A stretch of DNA of 64,000 nucleotides, from contig OX344762.1 of assembly GCA_947034895.1 (NCBI GenBank), forward strand, positions 24,098,760 through 24,162,759. The letters run 5' to 3'. A program made the translations under genes and the position numbers. Shown here piece by piece: positions 34,691-46,599 of this stretch. This DNA is from Rhytidiadelphus loreus (lineage: Eukaryota > Streptophyta > Bryopsida > Hypnales > Hylocomiaceae). The notes beneath the pieces were generated by a model. It saw nothing but the letters and a program-made list of their open reading frames with translations. It did not search any database and was not told where the DNA came from. The first letter of the stretch is position 1, and each line of letters begins with the position of its first letter.

Positions 34691-34805
34691 TAAAATGAAA
34701 ATTATATTTAATTGGTTTTTTGAAATGTTTTTCGCTTGCTTTGCAAAATTAGCATACTTTGGAGGCCTTTGAGACATAGAAGAACAATTTTTTTCAAAAA
34801 ACTTT

Positions 34806-35045
34806 CAATAACAAAAAGCTGTAAAATTAAGCTAAATTTCATCTCCAAAAATTCGTTTGAGATTTCAAATCTCTAACTAAAAGTTATGGACAAAATTCAA
34901 AGAGGATGTTTGAAAATGTCCCCAAAAATGTCCTTATCAACCCCTCTTTGAACTTTGCTCATAACTTTTGATTGGAGACTCAAAATCTCAAACGGATATT
35001 TAGAGATTAGATTTGTCTTTGACTTTATAACTTTTCATAGTTCAA
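34806..35045. repeat. Long imperfect hairpin
   Basis: Arms of about 105-110 bases (34806-34917 and 34935-35045) pair with a short loop. Matching words include CGTTTGAGATTT, AAAAGTTATG and TTCAAAGAGG. Foldback remnant or possible hairpin small-RNA precursor. Confidence 0.65.
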
Positions 35046-36782
35046 AGTTTTGTGAAAAAAGTTATTTTGCTATTTCAAAATGGACGCTAAAGTTTGTTGA
35101 GTTTAAAAAACACCAAATTGTGAATGATTAAATTGTTTTTTTTTAAATCCATTGCTGAGTACCCTCTAAGAAGTCTTGCAATCCCACTATAAAAGTCTAA
35201 TAAAAAACTGTACCAAAAATTTCTCAAAATTATAATTAGATTTGGCAAACCAATTGAACCATCATGCTCAAACATGTAGAAGTAATCGTAATACAAGGGT
35301 TTATTAGTAAAATATAATTATAATTTAGAAATATCTATTTAATAAAATTTAGGAAGCCAATACCTTGACATTGAATTCTTTCTAATGTAGATTTTCTCTT
35401 AGGTAATGTGAATTTTTCTTCAAAAAGTGAGATGAATACATTGATGTTTCTTGAATGTTTTTACAATAAAATTTGAAAAATCCATCACCAACATTTTTCA
35501 ATCAATTGTTACATAACACAATGAAGAGGATAAGAATAATTTATTGAAAATGAAAATTTTATTTTTTGATATTGATATTTGGTGTATTGATCAAGATTGC
35601 ATAAAATTATAAATTTAATAGAATAGTTTTGATAGAATATTTTTAAAATGATACCATTTTCTTCATGCTTGTCATCATGCCAACTTATAATATTTATAAG
35701 AAATTATTGAAGAAAAATGGTAGTGCACAAAATGAATAACTAAAGGGTGAGATTTGGGCAATTGCAATACTTGCATAGTACTATTTCAATATTATTATTT
35801 TTTGTTTTAAATTGTATTTTAAATTGTATTGTTTCAATATATATTCAAAGCAATTTTCAATTAAAATAATTAATTGTTGCAATATGGCAACACTGACAAA
35901 TTCTTCAATATTATATAGGTATGTTTTTAGTATTGCAAAATGTTAAAGTTGCATCAGTACTGAAATAATTTTAATTGTTGCATTATTGAAACAACAACTA
36001 ATTTCTCACAATTAAGTAGCTACATAATTTGTATTGTATTATTATTGCAAAAATACCTAATTTTCTAAAACTAAGTTTGTATACATTGTGTGCTGCATCA
36101 ATATTGCATAGTAAAAGAACTGCATCAATAATGATGCAGTATTGTTGCAATGGGGGAGAGTTTCTGATGGTGATAAGAATCTAACATAAATTGGAAAGAG
36201 GCATAGAGCATTATCCACCCTCCCTCGCTCTCAACATTACTATGAGTCTCAAAAGAATGTCTCGATACAATTTGTTGTTGGCAAATACTCTACAAAATTT
36301 GTGACAACTTTCTAAAAATCTCTTATTATTTGGAAAGTGACTAGTCTTGCTTTGTTGTTGGAGTTGTTTGTGTGATTGAAAATGAGATAAGATCGACTGA
36401 TAGGAAGTTATTGTGGTAGGTTCAATTGGTATGTGTTCTACATTGTTGGATTGCTATTATAGTGCAGCGATTGTGTGACAAGGTTTTAGACTTTTGTGGT
36501 TATGTGTTTGTGGCGCTGCAAGGAAGACCAAGTAATGTAGATGGATTAAGTGTTGTACATATGGTATTAGGGTTTCTAGAGAAGGTAGTTCTACTAGCAA
36601 CAATGGAAAGGAATTAAACGAGTTATATTGGAAGGATGCTTGCAACAATCCGGACCACTAGTGGGATAATCAACTATAAAAAAGAAACCTAGAGCTCTTG
36701 ATTTTAAGCACAAGCTAACAAGAAAGGCTTTATGGATAGATTGTTGGTTGACTCCGAGTTGGATGAGAGACAAATTTTAGAG

Positions 36783-38250
36783 CTAGTTGCAAAGGATGAT
36801 GCCTAAACGGTCTCTATTAAGGATATTAAAGTTGTTGTATGATAAAGGCTTGGTCTGACAATCAACTTGTTGATTGGTAGTTGGAATATAACGGACTTGG
36901 ATTTTTCCCGACTTTGAGTCTTCACGAATGTAATGGTGTTGTATTTCTATGTGTTTTGTTCTAGCATGCATTATATGGTTGCCTACAAGCTTAATACACG
37001 ATTGATTGTCGCTAAGTAGTTCAATGGGTTTGCCATAGTCAAGTCCTAGATCACTCAAGAGTTTTCTAAAGTATACTATATCTTTTGCAGCATCAATGAA
37101 AACTCAATATTCAAATTTGGTACTAAAGAGAGATACTACAGGTTGAAGTTTGCTACTCCAACAAATGCTCAAGGCTCCCAATTTGTAAACTATCCTCAAG
37201 GTTGATCGTCTTGAGTCAATGTCACATCCCCAATTGATGTTTGCATAGTTGTAAAAATCATCTATATTTTGTATTGGCATAAACAAAACATAGTCGCAAG
37301 TTTCACTCAAGTATCGGAGTATTTGTTTTGCAGCTTGAAAGTAGTCCACTTCTATTTTTTTAACAAATCTAGAGACGCATCCCACAACAAAGCAAATGTT
37401 TGGCCATGTGTGAATTTGATAGAGGAAACTTTCGATGAATGATTTGTTGGTGACTAGGTCAATTGGGCTTGTGCCCATGTTTTTGCGTAATTGTGCGTTG
37501 AGGTCAATTGGTAGCTTTGTTGGATTGCAATCCTGCAACTGGAATTTTTCCAGTAGTTTTGTAATATAACCCTTCTGTCCAATAAGAATGTTGTTCAAAT
37601 TTCTAAAAATTCTATCCCTAAGTAGTTGCCAACGTGTCCTAAATCAATCATTTCAAACTCATATTGGAGTTCCATCTTCAGTTTTGCAATATATTGATGA
37701 TTGTCCCTTGTAATGAGTAAATCATCAACATAAAGTAGCAAAATAGTCCATTTTCCATCTTGTTTCAAGTAATAGAGATTTGGATCACTTTCACTGCAAA
37801 TAAGTTCCTAATCTAGCAACCAAGTATTGATTCTCTGTACCAAGATTTGGAAGATTGTTTTAATCCATATAGAACTTTTTCAATTTTGCATACTTTTGTA
37901 GTATCACCAATGCTAGAAAATTTGTCTAGAATTTCCATAAATACCTCTTTTCTAATCGTTCCATTTAGAAAGGTTATGATAACGTCCATCTATAATAATG
38001 GCCAATTTTGTTGAACAATTAGTTTTAATATTAGAAAGATGGTTGACCATTGAACAATTGGCGCAAAATATCTGGATAATCAATTCCCTCTTATTGTTGA
38101 AATTCTCTCGCAACTATCCTAGCTTTTAGTTTGTCGATTCCATCGTTCATATTCTTCTTGGTCTTGAAGATCCACTTTGCAATAATCTAAGTGTCTTGCT
38201 AGTGGGTCGATCAACAACTTGCCATGTTTGATTCTTTAGGATAAGATTGA
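36783..38250 (-). pseudogene. Copia reverse transcriptase and RNase H, degraded
   Basis: Recognisable pieces: YVDDLL, the reverse transcriptase active site, on the minus strand at 37716-37732; QILRYLSETCDYVLFM and WGCDIDSRRSTL of the RT/RNase H junction (37104-37598); and LLSDNQSCIKLVGN...TKHIEIQHHYIRE of RNase H (36783-37058). Frames are interrupted between pieces and several conserved residues are changed, for example the usual DWA of the RNase H start. Confidence 0.85.
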
Positions 38251-38639
38251 TTTTACTCTGGAGTCTAAATGGCACTAGCTCTTCCAGCCTTTTCGCTTAG
38301 TTGCGGTGATTTGGCATTTAATTCAAAAACAAGTGTTCAAAAATCTCGTAACTTTACAAAAAGGATCTTGTTGCAAGTGGGGTAGTGTTTGATAGTTGGT
38401 CTAGCGTTTGGGTTTGCAGGCATGGGTTGTTGCCTTTTGGGGGTAATGAAGAAATTAGTGGTGATGACTTTGAGATATTGGGTTTGTGTTGTGTGTTGGA
38501 AATGGAGAACTCTAATTCTAGTGGATGTTCGGGCTCCTGAAAGTCTTGGACTTTGATGCTAACTTTCAGTGCTCTGACTTTCAACCCCTTCAAGTTTGGT
38601 GCCTTGGCTTTGGATTTTTGATTTGTTAGGTTCAGCTAT

Positions 38640-39600
38640 AGAAAGACTAAAGATATCGTCTACAGGAATTTGGCTTTGCAAGTAGTAGAATCCAACTTTG
38701 GAATCATCAAAGACGACACCAAGTATTCAAGTACAAAACCCAACATTTCAAAAATATTATGCTAATATTGTCATAAAGTTTGTATCATTTTGTCTTAGTA
38801 TTGTACCCTAGGAATATGCACCTATGTGTTTTGCTATCAAGTTTGTGTCAATTCTCCTTTGGAACGTGCACATATGCAATGTATCCAAAAAAATTCAAAT
38901 TTCAAATGTACTTAAATACTTGGCTTCTGGAGTTTGTCCATTGTTGGCTTTTGTAGTTTTGTAGGACTTTTGTTGATAAGATACATGGTTGTGGCTACGG
39001 CCTTTGACCATAGGTAAGTTGGAAGTTGATTTTTGCGTGAGATACTTCTTGCATGTTCCATAATCATTTGGTTTCTTCACTCAAAAATCCCATTTTGTTG
39101 AGGTGTGTGTACTTGAGTTAGTTTTCTACGGATTCCATAAGTTTTGCAGTAATTTGAAAATTTTCTTGATAAATAGTCTCTTCCTCTGTCAAATCATAAT
39201 GCATGGATCTTGTTCCATGCTCTTGTTCCCCATTTCATTTTCTATCTTCTTTTTGAAAATACAATACTTTGAAAAAGTTTCACGTTTGTACTTCAAGAAA
39301 TATATCCATTTCTTGAATGAGAAGTCATATGTGAAGACAAGTACGTATCTCGAACCACTTAATGAAGCCTACTGCATGGGTCCAATGACATTGGTATGAA
39401 TGCAAAGACTGGGTTTAATTGATCTATTGATTGTTTTACGTGGAAATCTCTCTTTGTGTTGTCTTCTGACAAGGCAACATTGGTATACTTGCTACTATCG
39501 ATCAATACTAGGAACACCATCGATATTCTTAAAGTAGACAACATATAAAGTCCTGCATAGTTGAGATGCTCCAGACATCTATGCCATAAGGTAATGGCAT
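38640..39600 (-). pseudogene. Copia integrase region, degraded
   Basis: On the minus strand a broken frame reads GFLSEETK and later IAYVHVPKEN followed by a CIFLGY-type motif, matching the C-terminal half of the copia integrase and the segment before RT. Stop codons are frequent. The catalytic DDE residues could not be placed with confidence. Confidence 0.65.
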
Positions 39601-40099
39601 CTAGGTGGGTTGTTTTTAATGCATGTTGGATTTTTTACATGTTTGATGCATCTCTACAACTAGAGCCTATGATACAATTCTAATTGTCAAGTATCTAGCA
39701 TTGTTTGTCTAAGAAAACCACCTTGTGTTTGCAATCAACAATGGCACCAATGAAAATCAAAATTTTCATCATATTAGGAACATATGAAACTAATTTTAAT
39801 TTTATTGCTTCTAATTCAATTTGCACAGTGGCTTTGTTTGATCCCTTTAGGGGATGAGATTCACCTCTTTTTGTCTTTATCTCACTAATCTCTACACTTG
39901 AAATATTGGGCTAATGATCAAATTTGTGATAATCAGCGGCTATGTGCTCTAATACTCCGTTGTCTAAATACCAAGGCCCATTATCCCATGCAGTGTGATA
40001 GTATAGATCATAGTATTATAGAACTAGGTGAGGTTCAAAGAACTCAATTGAATTGACAAAGTTTATATCTCCTTGAGAGTTTCCTTCTTATTGTTGATT

Positions 40100-40523
40100 A
40101 TGTGGAAGTTCGCAATTTCTTGCCAAGTTGCCATGTGGCCAAATTTCCCATAGTTGTAGAAGATGATTGGAGGTTTACTCATGAATGGCAGCTTGAAGTA
40201 ACCTTGCCTGGGATACCTACAACCTGAGTACCCACGTCTTGAGTATCCACGACCTGAAAAAATGTGGTTTGGGTATTCCTTTCCTTGGTAGTGATGGAAT
40301 CGACCTCCACGTTTCTAGTTTTGTGGTTGTTGGGTTTTTCGTTTGTGGATTGTTGCCAACTATTCATTTTCTTCAAGCTATTGGTTACGATGTTGCTTTT
40401 GATGCGATTCTGACATCAATGAAGTATTGAGTTTTCCAAATGGCATTGTTGCGTTCAATTTGGATCATACTTTTGTACAATCTTGGTAGTCCATTCAAAA
40501 CTATTTGATTGATGTTGTGGTCT
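40100..40523 (-). pseudogene. Copia gag, 3' part
   Basis: Minus-strand frame with a polar stretch (NSWQQSTNEKPNN) and, near 40140, a degraded zinc knuckle (CYGKFGHMA). It adjoins the left target duplication of the CACTA element at 40524, so it is the continuation of the gag piece on the far side. Confidence 0.6.
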
Positions 40524-40544
40524 AATCACTACAACAAAAGCACT

Positions 40545-41290
40545 GTTTTATGACTGTAGTGAGTCATAAAATCAAAAAATATGACTCACGCAGAAATTAC
40601 TATAGATGACTCAAAGCATAACTGGATCGAGTCATTATTGACGAGTCATTCTAGACATCAGTCATATTTTGAGTTATGGATTGGAGATATAATTAGTTAT
40701 AATTAGCCATATTTTACCAACGTGGCATATATGTTGACTATCTTTGAGGGCTTGACTTTTTCTTGAGCTCCCTGGGCAAAGAAAAAAAATCCTATGTGGC
40801 ATATGACTCCGTTTAGTCATATTTTTGGCTGACGTGGAATATGACTGTGGTGAATCATGTTTTGGTTGACCTGGAATATGACTATAATGAGTCATATTTT
40901 GGCAAATGTGGAATATGACTACAATGAGTCATATTTTTTGTTGATGTGGAATATGATTGTGATGAGTCATTTTTTTGTTGATGTGAATTGTGGAATATCA
41001 CTCTTGTGAGTCATATTTTCTACTATGTGAAAAATAACTCTTATGAGTCATATTTTGGATGATGTGGAATATGAATATGACTCTTCTGAATCATATTCTT
41101 TACTAATGTGAAATATGACTCTTGTGAATCATATTTTTTATTACATGGTAATTAATGTAGATCTCATTAGTAATTTTATGACTAATTGTAGTCATATTTT
41201 GGAATCTGTAAGGTTACATTTTGACACACATAAGTATGAGCATTATATGACTATAATTAATTATATTTTGGCCAATATATTTTGTGAAAT
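40545..41290 (+). repeat. Subterminal repeats of the outer CACTA element
   Basis: At least ten imperfect units with GTGGAATATGACT and GAGTCATATTTTGG in alternating orientation, spaced about 40-60 bases. En/Spm elements use such arrays as transposase-binding sites. Confidence 0.8.
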
Positions 41291-41504
41291 GTAACTCACA
41301 CTACAAGGAAATGGGGGTAAATGTAACCATAGAAGAATGACTACTTGTCCGGAACGACTTGAATATGACTCGTATTCCCTAATTGCACTAAGGGTTTGGG
41401 GTTGTCATCATTAGAGTCATTTCAGAGTCACATTCGCAACTACAGGATGACGACTTAGCGGTAGGGAGTCTTCATCCACATTTTTACATCCGGAAACGTG
41501 CTGT

Positions 41505-41748
41505 CTTTATCTAATCCCGCAATGTGCTGAAAAACTTGTTTTTTCCACTTTAAATGCAAATATCTTGCAATCTATGCGGTCAAAAATTCTGAAATTTTTT
41601 CCACACTTTTAAATAGTAGTTGAGTGTAAGATCCTACGGTTAGATGTCAAAGAAAAACATTTTAAATTCTTTTTTACTCTTTGCTACAGAAATGGCAGTT
41701 TTTAGTGTTTCTTTGGTAGAAAAAAGGCCTTGCTCCTATAGGGGTTAA
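41505..41748. mobile_element. Truncated TTAA-family element inside the nested CACTA element
   Basis: Matches the left 220 bases of the 6066-6992 element in reverse (for example CCCGCAATGTGCT and GTAAGATCCTACGGTTAGAT) and ends GGGGTTAA at 41741-41748. The other end is missing. Confidence 0.75.
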
Positions 41749-42329
41749 AACGATGCACTCTTGGAGACTTATTTTTCTTTTGATTTTTTTTTCTATTTAC
41801 TAATGCTTCTTTTTTTTTAAACTAAAAAATTAAAGTTAGATTGACAATGCAAAGGCCAAAAACTAAAATTTAGATGACATTTAGCACCTCTAAGAGATAG
41901 AAAAACAATTTTTGGTTCTAATTTTTATAGAACTAGGTTGATAACTTTCACAATGTCTATGTTTCATCCATTGGTTTTTGTTCACAACATTGTTAAACTT
42001 CTAATTTGGACTTAATCAATTCCATTGTAAAGGCCATAGTCAAAAGTGAGTAAACTATGTGATTGTATTTTTATTACAATTTACTCTAAGGTGACTACGT
42101 AATGACTTCCGTGTCACTACTCTACTATTTTGAGTGAGATCTACTCTAACACAACTACATAATGACTTCCACATCACTACTCTACTATTGCATCAACATT
42201 TTACAAATCCAACATGGTTTGTCTTGCCTTCTACCACCCCACTTGTATAAAAGGCTTGTTATTTGAACTCTTTGTATTCACACATTAAATGGCTTGAAAA
42301 TCCATTTGACACATATGCAAAATATAGTG

Positions 42330-42535
42330 TATTTGTGTATCATGTATTTGTATATGGTATATGATGTATAAATCATGTATATGGTATATGATGTATGAAT
42401 CATGTATATGGTGTATGATGTATGAATCATGTATTTGTATATGGTGTATGAATCATGTATTTGTATATGGTGTATGAATCATGTATTTGTATATGGTGTA
42501 TGAATCATGTATTTGTATATGGTGTACTCATTTTG
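42330..42535 (+). repeat. 26-bp tandem array
   Basis: The 26-base unit beginning ATGTATTTGTATATGGTG and ending TGAATC repeats four times with little change (about 42429-42532), after several shorter variants from about 42330. Lies inside the nested CACTA element. Confidence 0.9.
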
Positions 42536-42600
42536 CACATTTCACCACAACTTAAAAATAGTCTTCAAATCTTTTAGATATTAGAAAATAATATTCACAA

Positions 42601-42810
42601 TTCCTAGATTTTAGAATATAATCCTAGATTTTAGAAAATAATATTCACATTTCCTAGATTTTAGAATACAATCCTAGATTTCAAAAAATAATATTCACAT
42701 TTCCTAGATTTTAGAATACAATCCTAGATTTCAGAAGAAAATATTCACATTTCCTAGATTTCAGAATATAATCCTAGATTTCAAAAAATAATATTCAAAT
42801 TTCCTAGATT
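42601..42810 (+). repeat. 50-bp tandem array
   Basis: Four units start exactly at 42601, 42651, 42701 and 42751, each beginning TTCCTAGATT and each itself a near-duplicate of about 25 bases (CCTAGATTTYA). A partial fifth follows. Lies inside the nested CACTA element. Confidence 0.95.
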
Positions 42811-43559
42811 TACCACTTTGGAAGTTTCATCCAAAACCTCATCCAAGCTCACAATGGATGGTGATAATACTATGGCAGTCATTTATAAAAATGACTAGTC
42901 CACTATGACTCTAAGGGCCAAAATCACAATGCAGTCATTTTTGTCTACAATGACTCCTATGCAATCATTCTTTGCAGTCATTTATACACTATTTTTCTTG
43001 TAGTGTCATGGAAGTGATGTTTTGGATAATTGAGAGTCATATTTTAAAAATTTGTGTGTAGTTTGTGATTGGGATGATTGAGGTCTAAAATAGCTTTAAT
43101 TACAAACTACAATTATATTTTTCATGCATTTTAAATAGACATGACACATTGCAATTATACATCAAAATGATTTAACAATTGAAAAAAACACTTCATGTAG
43201 TTAAAAATGAATTCACATGATTTTAAAAATACACATGAGACAATCATATTAGAGAGGAAGAATGTAAGAAGGAATGCAACTCTCTTCATTGACATTTATT
43301 AGCCAACAATATAAAACACATATATTACAATGAATCATTCACAAAACTCAATAGGGCCTATATTCCTTACAGTAATGTGAAGATGGCTCTATTGGGTTGC
43401 AAGTAGCCTCCAACAACTTTGTTTCAACTTTTGGTGCCTACATATACAATTAAAGAAATGAGAGGTCAATTTTTAGTGAATGATCAACAAAGCTCAACCT
43501 TCTAAGGTTTCCAAAAAAAACATGTAATACAAGTTTAAAGTAGGAAGAATAAAAATGGT

Positions 43560-44125
43560 GATGAAGGAAAGAAAAAAAAAAAGTGGCAAATACTAAAAGA
43601 TAACAACAAACAAGACTTAAGATGCAATAAGAAATAACAACTAAGAAGCAATAAAAAAATAAGTGTTAAGAGGCAACAAAAAGAAACAAGAACTAAAAAC
43701 TAAAAAGCAATAAGAGGAAACAAAAAGCAAGAATTAAAAAGAAGAAAGAGATAAAATACAAGAAAAATAAACAAGATTTATAAACTAAAAAGCAACAAGA
43801 AGTAAAAGCTAAGATGCAACAAGAACTAAAATGCAACAAAAAGCAACAACTAAAAAGCAAAAAACAATAAGTAACAACAAGTTAGAGCTAAGAGACAACA
43901 AAAAGCAACAACTAAGAAGTAACAACAAGTAAGAGCTAAGAGATAACAAAAGGCAAGGAAGAAGAGCTAAGAGAAGTGGCGGCTAGGGTTTCAAAATCCT
44001 AAAGAAGTGATAGCTAGGATTTCAAAACCCTCAAAAAATGACGGCTAGGGTTTCAAAACTCTAAAAAAGTGGTGATTAGGTTTGAAAATCCAAAAAAAAA
44101 ATTGGCTAGGATTTCAAAATTTTAA
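43560..44125 (+). repeat. Purine-rich low-complexity tract and ~32-bp tandem units
   Basis: 43560-43970 is A/G-rich with repeated AAGCAACAACTAA-like words. 43975-44120 has about five units of GGCTAGGGTTTCAAAA spaced about 32-40 bases. Both belong to the outer CACTA element. The TAGGGTTT words here are part of the repeat and not evidence of a promoter. Confidence 0.7.
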
Positions 44126-44456
44126 ACAATGACTTGTCCATATTTTTTTGAATTGCCCATATTTTTCTTGGGCTACCCAAAAATTAAAAAATGTCACTCC
44201 CATGAAAATATGACTAGAAATATGACTCAACGTTCCCCAAACATGTTCTCTACGTTCTCAATGAAATACTTTGGTGTTCCCAATTGGCGTATAATATATG
44301 CTTGTGAAGTACAAGGCTTCAAAAAGACTAGCAATTATATTTGTAGTCATATTTCTCTCCAAAGTGTTGGCATCCAAGAATATGACTGTGAGTAGTCGCC
44401 AATCATCCTTAGTTTTATTTTTGCAGTCATAAAACACTGCTATTGTTGTAGTAAAT

Positions 44457-44800
44457 AGTTTCTCCCCTATATTGCCTAGACAATTCTTAAGTTCCCTTGC
44501 TCGTTTGATGTACTCTTTGATAGATACACCTTCAATCATTTTGATCAATTAAAATTTTCCCATCAATGTGAGAATTTGAGACTAATCTTCTGACTAGCAA
44601 TGATCCTTTAATGCCTTCCAAGACTAAGTCAGGTCTAAAAACTCTACAATCATATCAACCAAGTTGTCATAAAATAGAGAATAATATGAACCTACACATT
44701 AGAGTTTTTTTCTTATTTAGTTGTCCCTCGATGAGCGCTTCACCATTGATTGTGATTGGAAACATAGTATGGATTTGTTCTTCATCCATGATCCTCCACT
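44457..44800 (-). pseudogene. Copia gag, 5' part
   Basis: Minus-strand frame includes MIKMIEGVSIKEYIKRAREL, typical of the UBN2-type gag helix, and is cut at GEKL by the CACTA insertion at 44453. The longer ORF reading past 44453 is an artefact that continues into the CACTA element. Confidence 0.7.
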
Positions 44801-45649
44801 GAGTGACCTTCTGCTTTAAGCATTGCTCTCATCTTGAGAGACCAAACGTAATAGTTTGTCAAGCCTCTTAGCTTGCTTCTCTAAAAGCTACGCTTGATCC
44901 TTTTGCCATCTTTACGGTTTTAGTCAATCAACTCTAGAAGTAGTGCTTCATTAGATCGATCTCACTCTCTGTTGTTCTAGTTCTTTGCTACATCAAGTAT
45001 TATTTTCTATAAATCTACATTATATACAAAGACATCGATGAATCTACAATAATGATACTACAATGATGAAACTAAAATGATAAATGAAGGCAATCTGTAC
45101 AATAGATAAGAACCACAGGAAGTCCCTCAGTGAGGCCTTTATCTTCCTAATAATAGCGAGATCCTCCCTAAATTGTAATGAAGTACCAAGATCACATAAT
45201 TTAAGATTCAAAAATTACTCAAAAATTCATAACTTTTACACCATGAGTCAAAACACCACAAACTGAACAAGAACAGTTCACCCTTCTTCGTAGAAAGCTT
45301 TCCGACTATACCACGAACATAATTGGAAGATGCATAGTACAAGTCCTATCAAATAAAACAACAACCTAATTTAATGTATACATTTTCTTGGTATGTTTAT
45401 TTTTTTTCCATTATTATTTTTGTGAATGGTAGTATATGTTGTGGAGAATATTTCTATGATTTTTGGAACTTTCATTTTGTATTTAATGTAAGTTTTTCAA
45501 GGTTCTTCCCGTTTTGAATTTTGAGGATTGAATTTTTTTTAAATGATTTGGATTAGTTTTGTGAGTCAATATGGAGCCTCTTTTTATGCTCAAGTTGTGC
45601 TCATATAGATGATGCTTTCTATAACAATGAGAAACTCCTTGAGTTACAA

Positions 45650-46590
45650 ATTAACCCCTAAAGGACCATTGTCCTTTTGGGGGACAAATTGGATTTTGGA
45701 CAAATACCTATGGTCTCAATTTTTTTCATGATTTTTTGAAACATTTTTTGAAGATAGAAAAACTGATTATTTTTGTGGGAATATCATTTTTTTTTTCAAT
45801 TAGTGCCTGGGAACAAAAGTTATGTCTATATAAGCTCAAAATAGGGGAGACAAAGGGAGACCAAGCAACAAACAAAATTTTCCAAAATTTGAATTAAATT
45901 TTTTTTTTTCACTCTCATAGATTATATTTTTTTCTACATGGGAAGATTTTATTTATTTCATTTGGATAAGTAATGTGAAAGTTATGGACAATCTTGTTTT
46001 TCAGGCAATCTAAGCATCTTCTTGAATAAATAACTTGTATGATTCATTTCAGAATGTTTTTCTTACAATTTCACAAAAAAAGGGTTCCACATCATTTTAT
46101 TTTCTTGCTAAAACAATCTCACCATTGGAATTAGTGCATTTTAATTCCATCATAGAGGTATTAATAATTTAGATTTTCCTTCTATCTCTACCTACTTCTA
46201 CTTAATAATTTTTTTTAAGAATGAAAATTAAGTTTTCTTGAATTTTTTTTCTTCCAAGACTCTTAGCTCAATTCCACACTATAAAGATTTGAACTTCAAA
46301 ACTCTATAGTGCAAGTAAAGAATGTTCAAAGTTAAATATTCTAGTCTTGCAATGTACAAAAAAAACTTGTTTTCTTCACTTTAAATATAGCTATATTGCA
46401 ATCTAATGAATCTATGCAATCAAAATTCCTGAAATTTATTCCACAAATTTTCATACTAATTACATGTAAGATCTTATGGTTAGATGAGCAAAAAAAACAA
46501 TTTTCAATTTTTTTGATTCTTTGTAATAAAAATGGTAGTTTTTAGTGTTTTTTGGCAAAATAAAGGCCTTGGTCCTTTACAAGTCAAGAG
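45650..46590. mobile_element. TTAA-family element, right end decayed
   Basis: Left end TTAACCCCTAAAGGACC. The right end keeps GGCCTTGGTCCTTTA, then diverges so the last GGGGTTAA is lost. Internal sequence is the reverse orientation of 6066-6992. Confidence 0.7.
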
Positions 46591-46599
46591 CTTAGGAGG

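Larger units (their letters stand above)
41299..43005. mobile_element. Second CACTA element nested in the first, target TCA
   Basis: Starts CACTACAAGGAAATGG and ends TTTTTCTTGTAGTG, with TCA on both sides (41296-41298, 43006-43008). The 1707 bp carry no transposase. Contents: a truncated TTAA-family element (about 41505-41748), a 26-bp tandem array and a 50-bp tandem array. Near both ends are ATGACT-type subterminal words (AATGACTACTTG; AATGACTGC on the other strand). Confidence 0.9.
40527..44453. mobile_element. Non-autonomous CACTA element, target AAT, inserted in copia gag
   Basis: Left end CACTACAACAAAAGCACTG; right end complement TACTACAACAATAGCAGTG (last base changed). AAT flanks both sides (40524-40526, 44454-44456). 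Subterminal repeats of the type TATGACT...GAGTCATATTTT fill 40545-41290 and reappear at the right end, as in En/Spm elements. Without the nested 1.7-kb element it is about 2.2 kb. No transposase is seen. Its right part holds purine-rich simple sequence and a GGCTAGGGTTTCAAAA tandem tract. Confidence 0.9.
34141..45103 (-). mobile_element. Dead Ty1/copia retrotransposon, split by CACTA insertions
   Basis: On the minus strand the order is gag (about 44800-44454, then 40526-40100), integrase (about 39600-38700), reverse transcriptase (38200-37600) and RNase H (37600-36783): the copia order. Direct repeats at 34141-34234 and 45016-45103 (shared wording ATCGATGAATCTA and GATACTACAATGATGAAAC) are probably LTR remnants. 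Exact ends and target duplication were not resolved. Many stops and frameshifts make it non-functional. The 34235-36150 part is AT-rich, with many ATTGCAGTATTG-like words, a SINE-like unit and a hairpin. Confidence 0.75.

Noticed and set aside
42330..42810. CRISPR-like regular repeats
   Set aside because: Units are contiguous with no unique spacers and lie in a plant transposon; ordinary tandem arrays.
44129..44395. 88-aa ORF
   Set aside because: Lies in the right end of the CACTA element and matches nothing.
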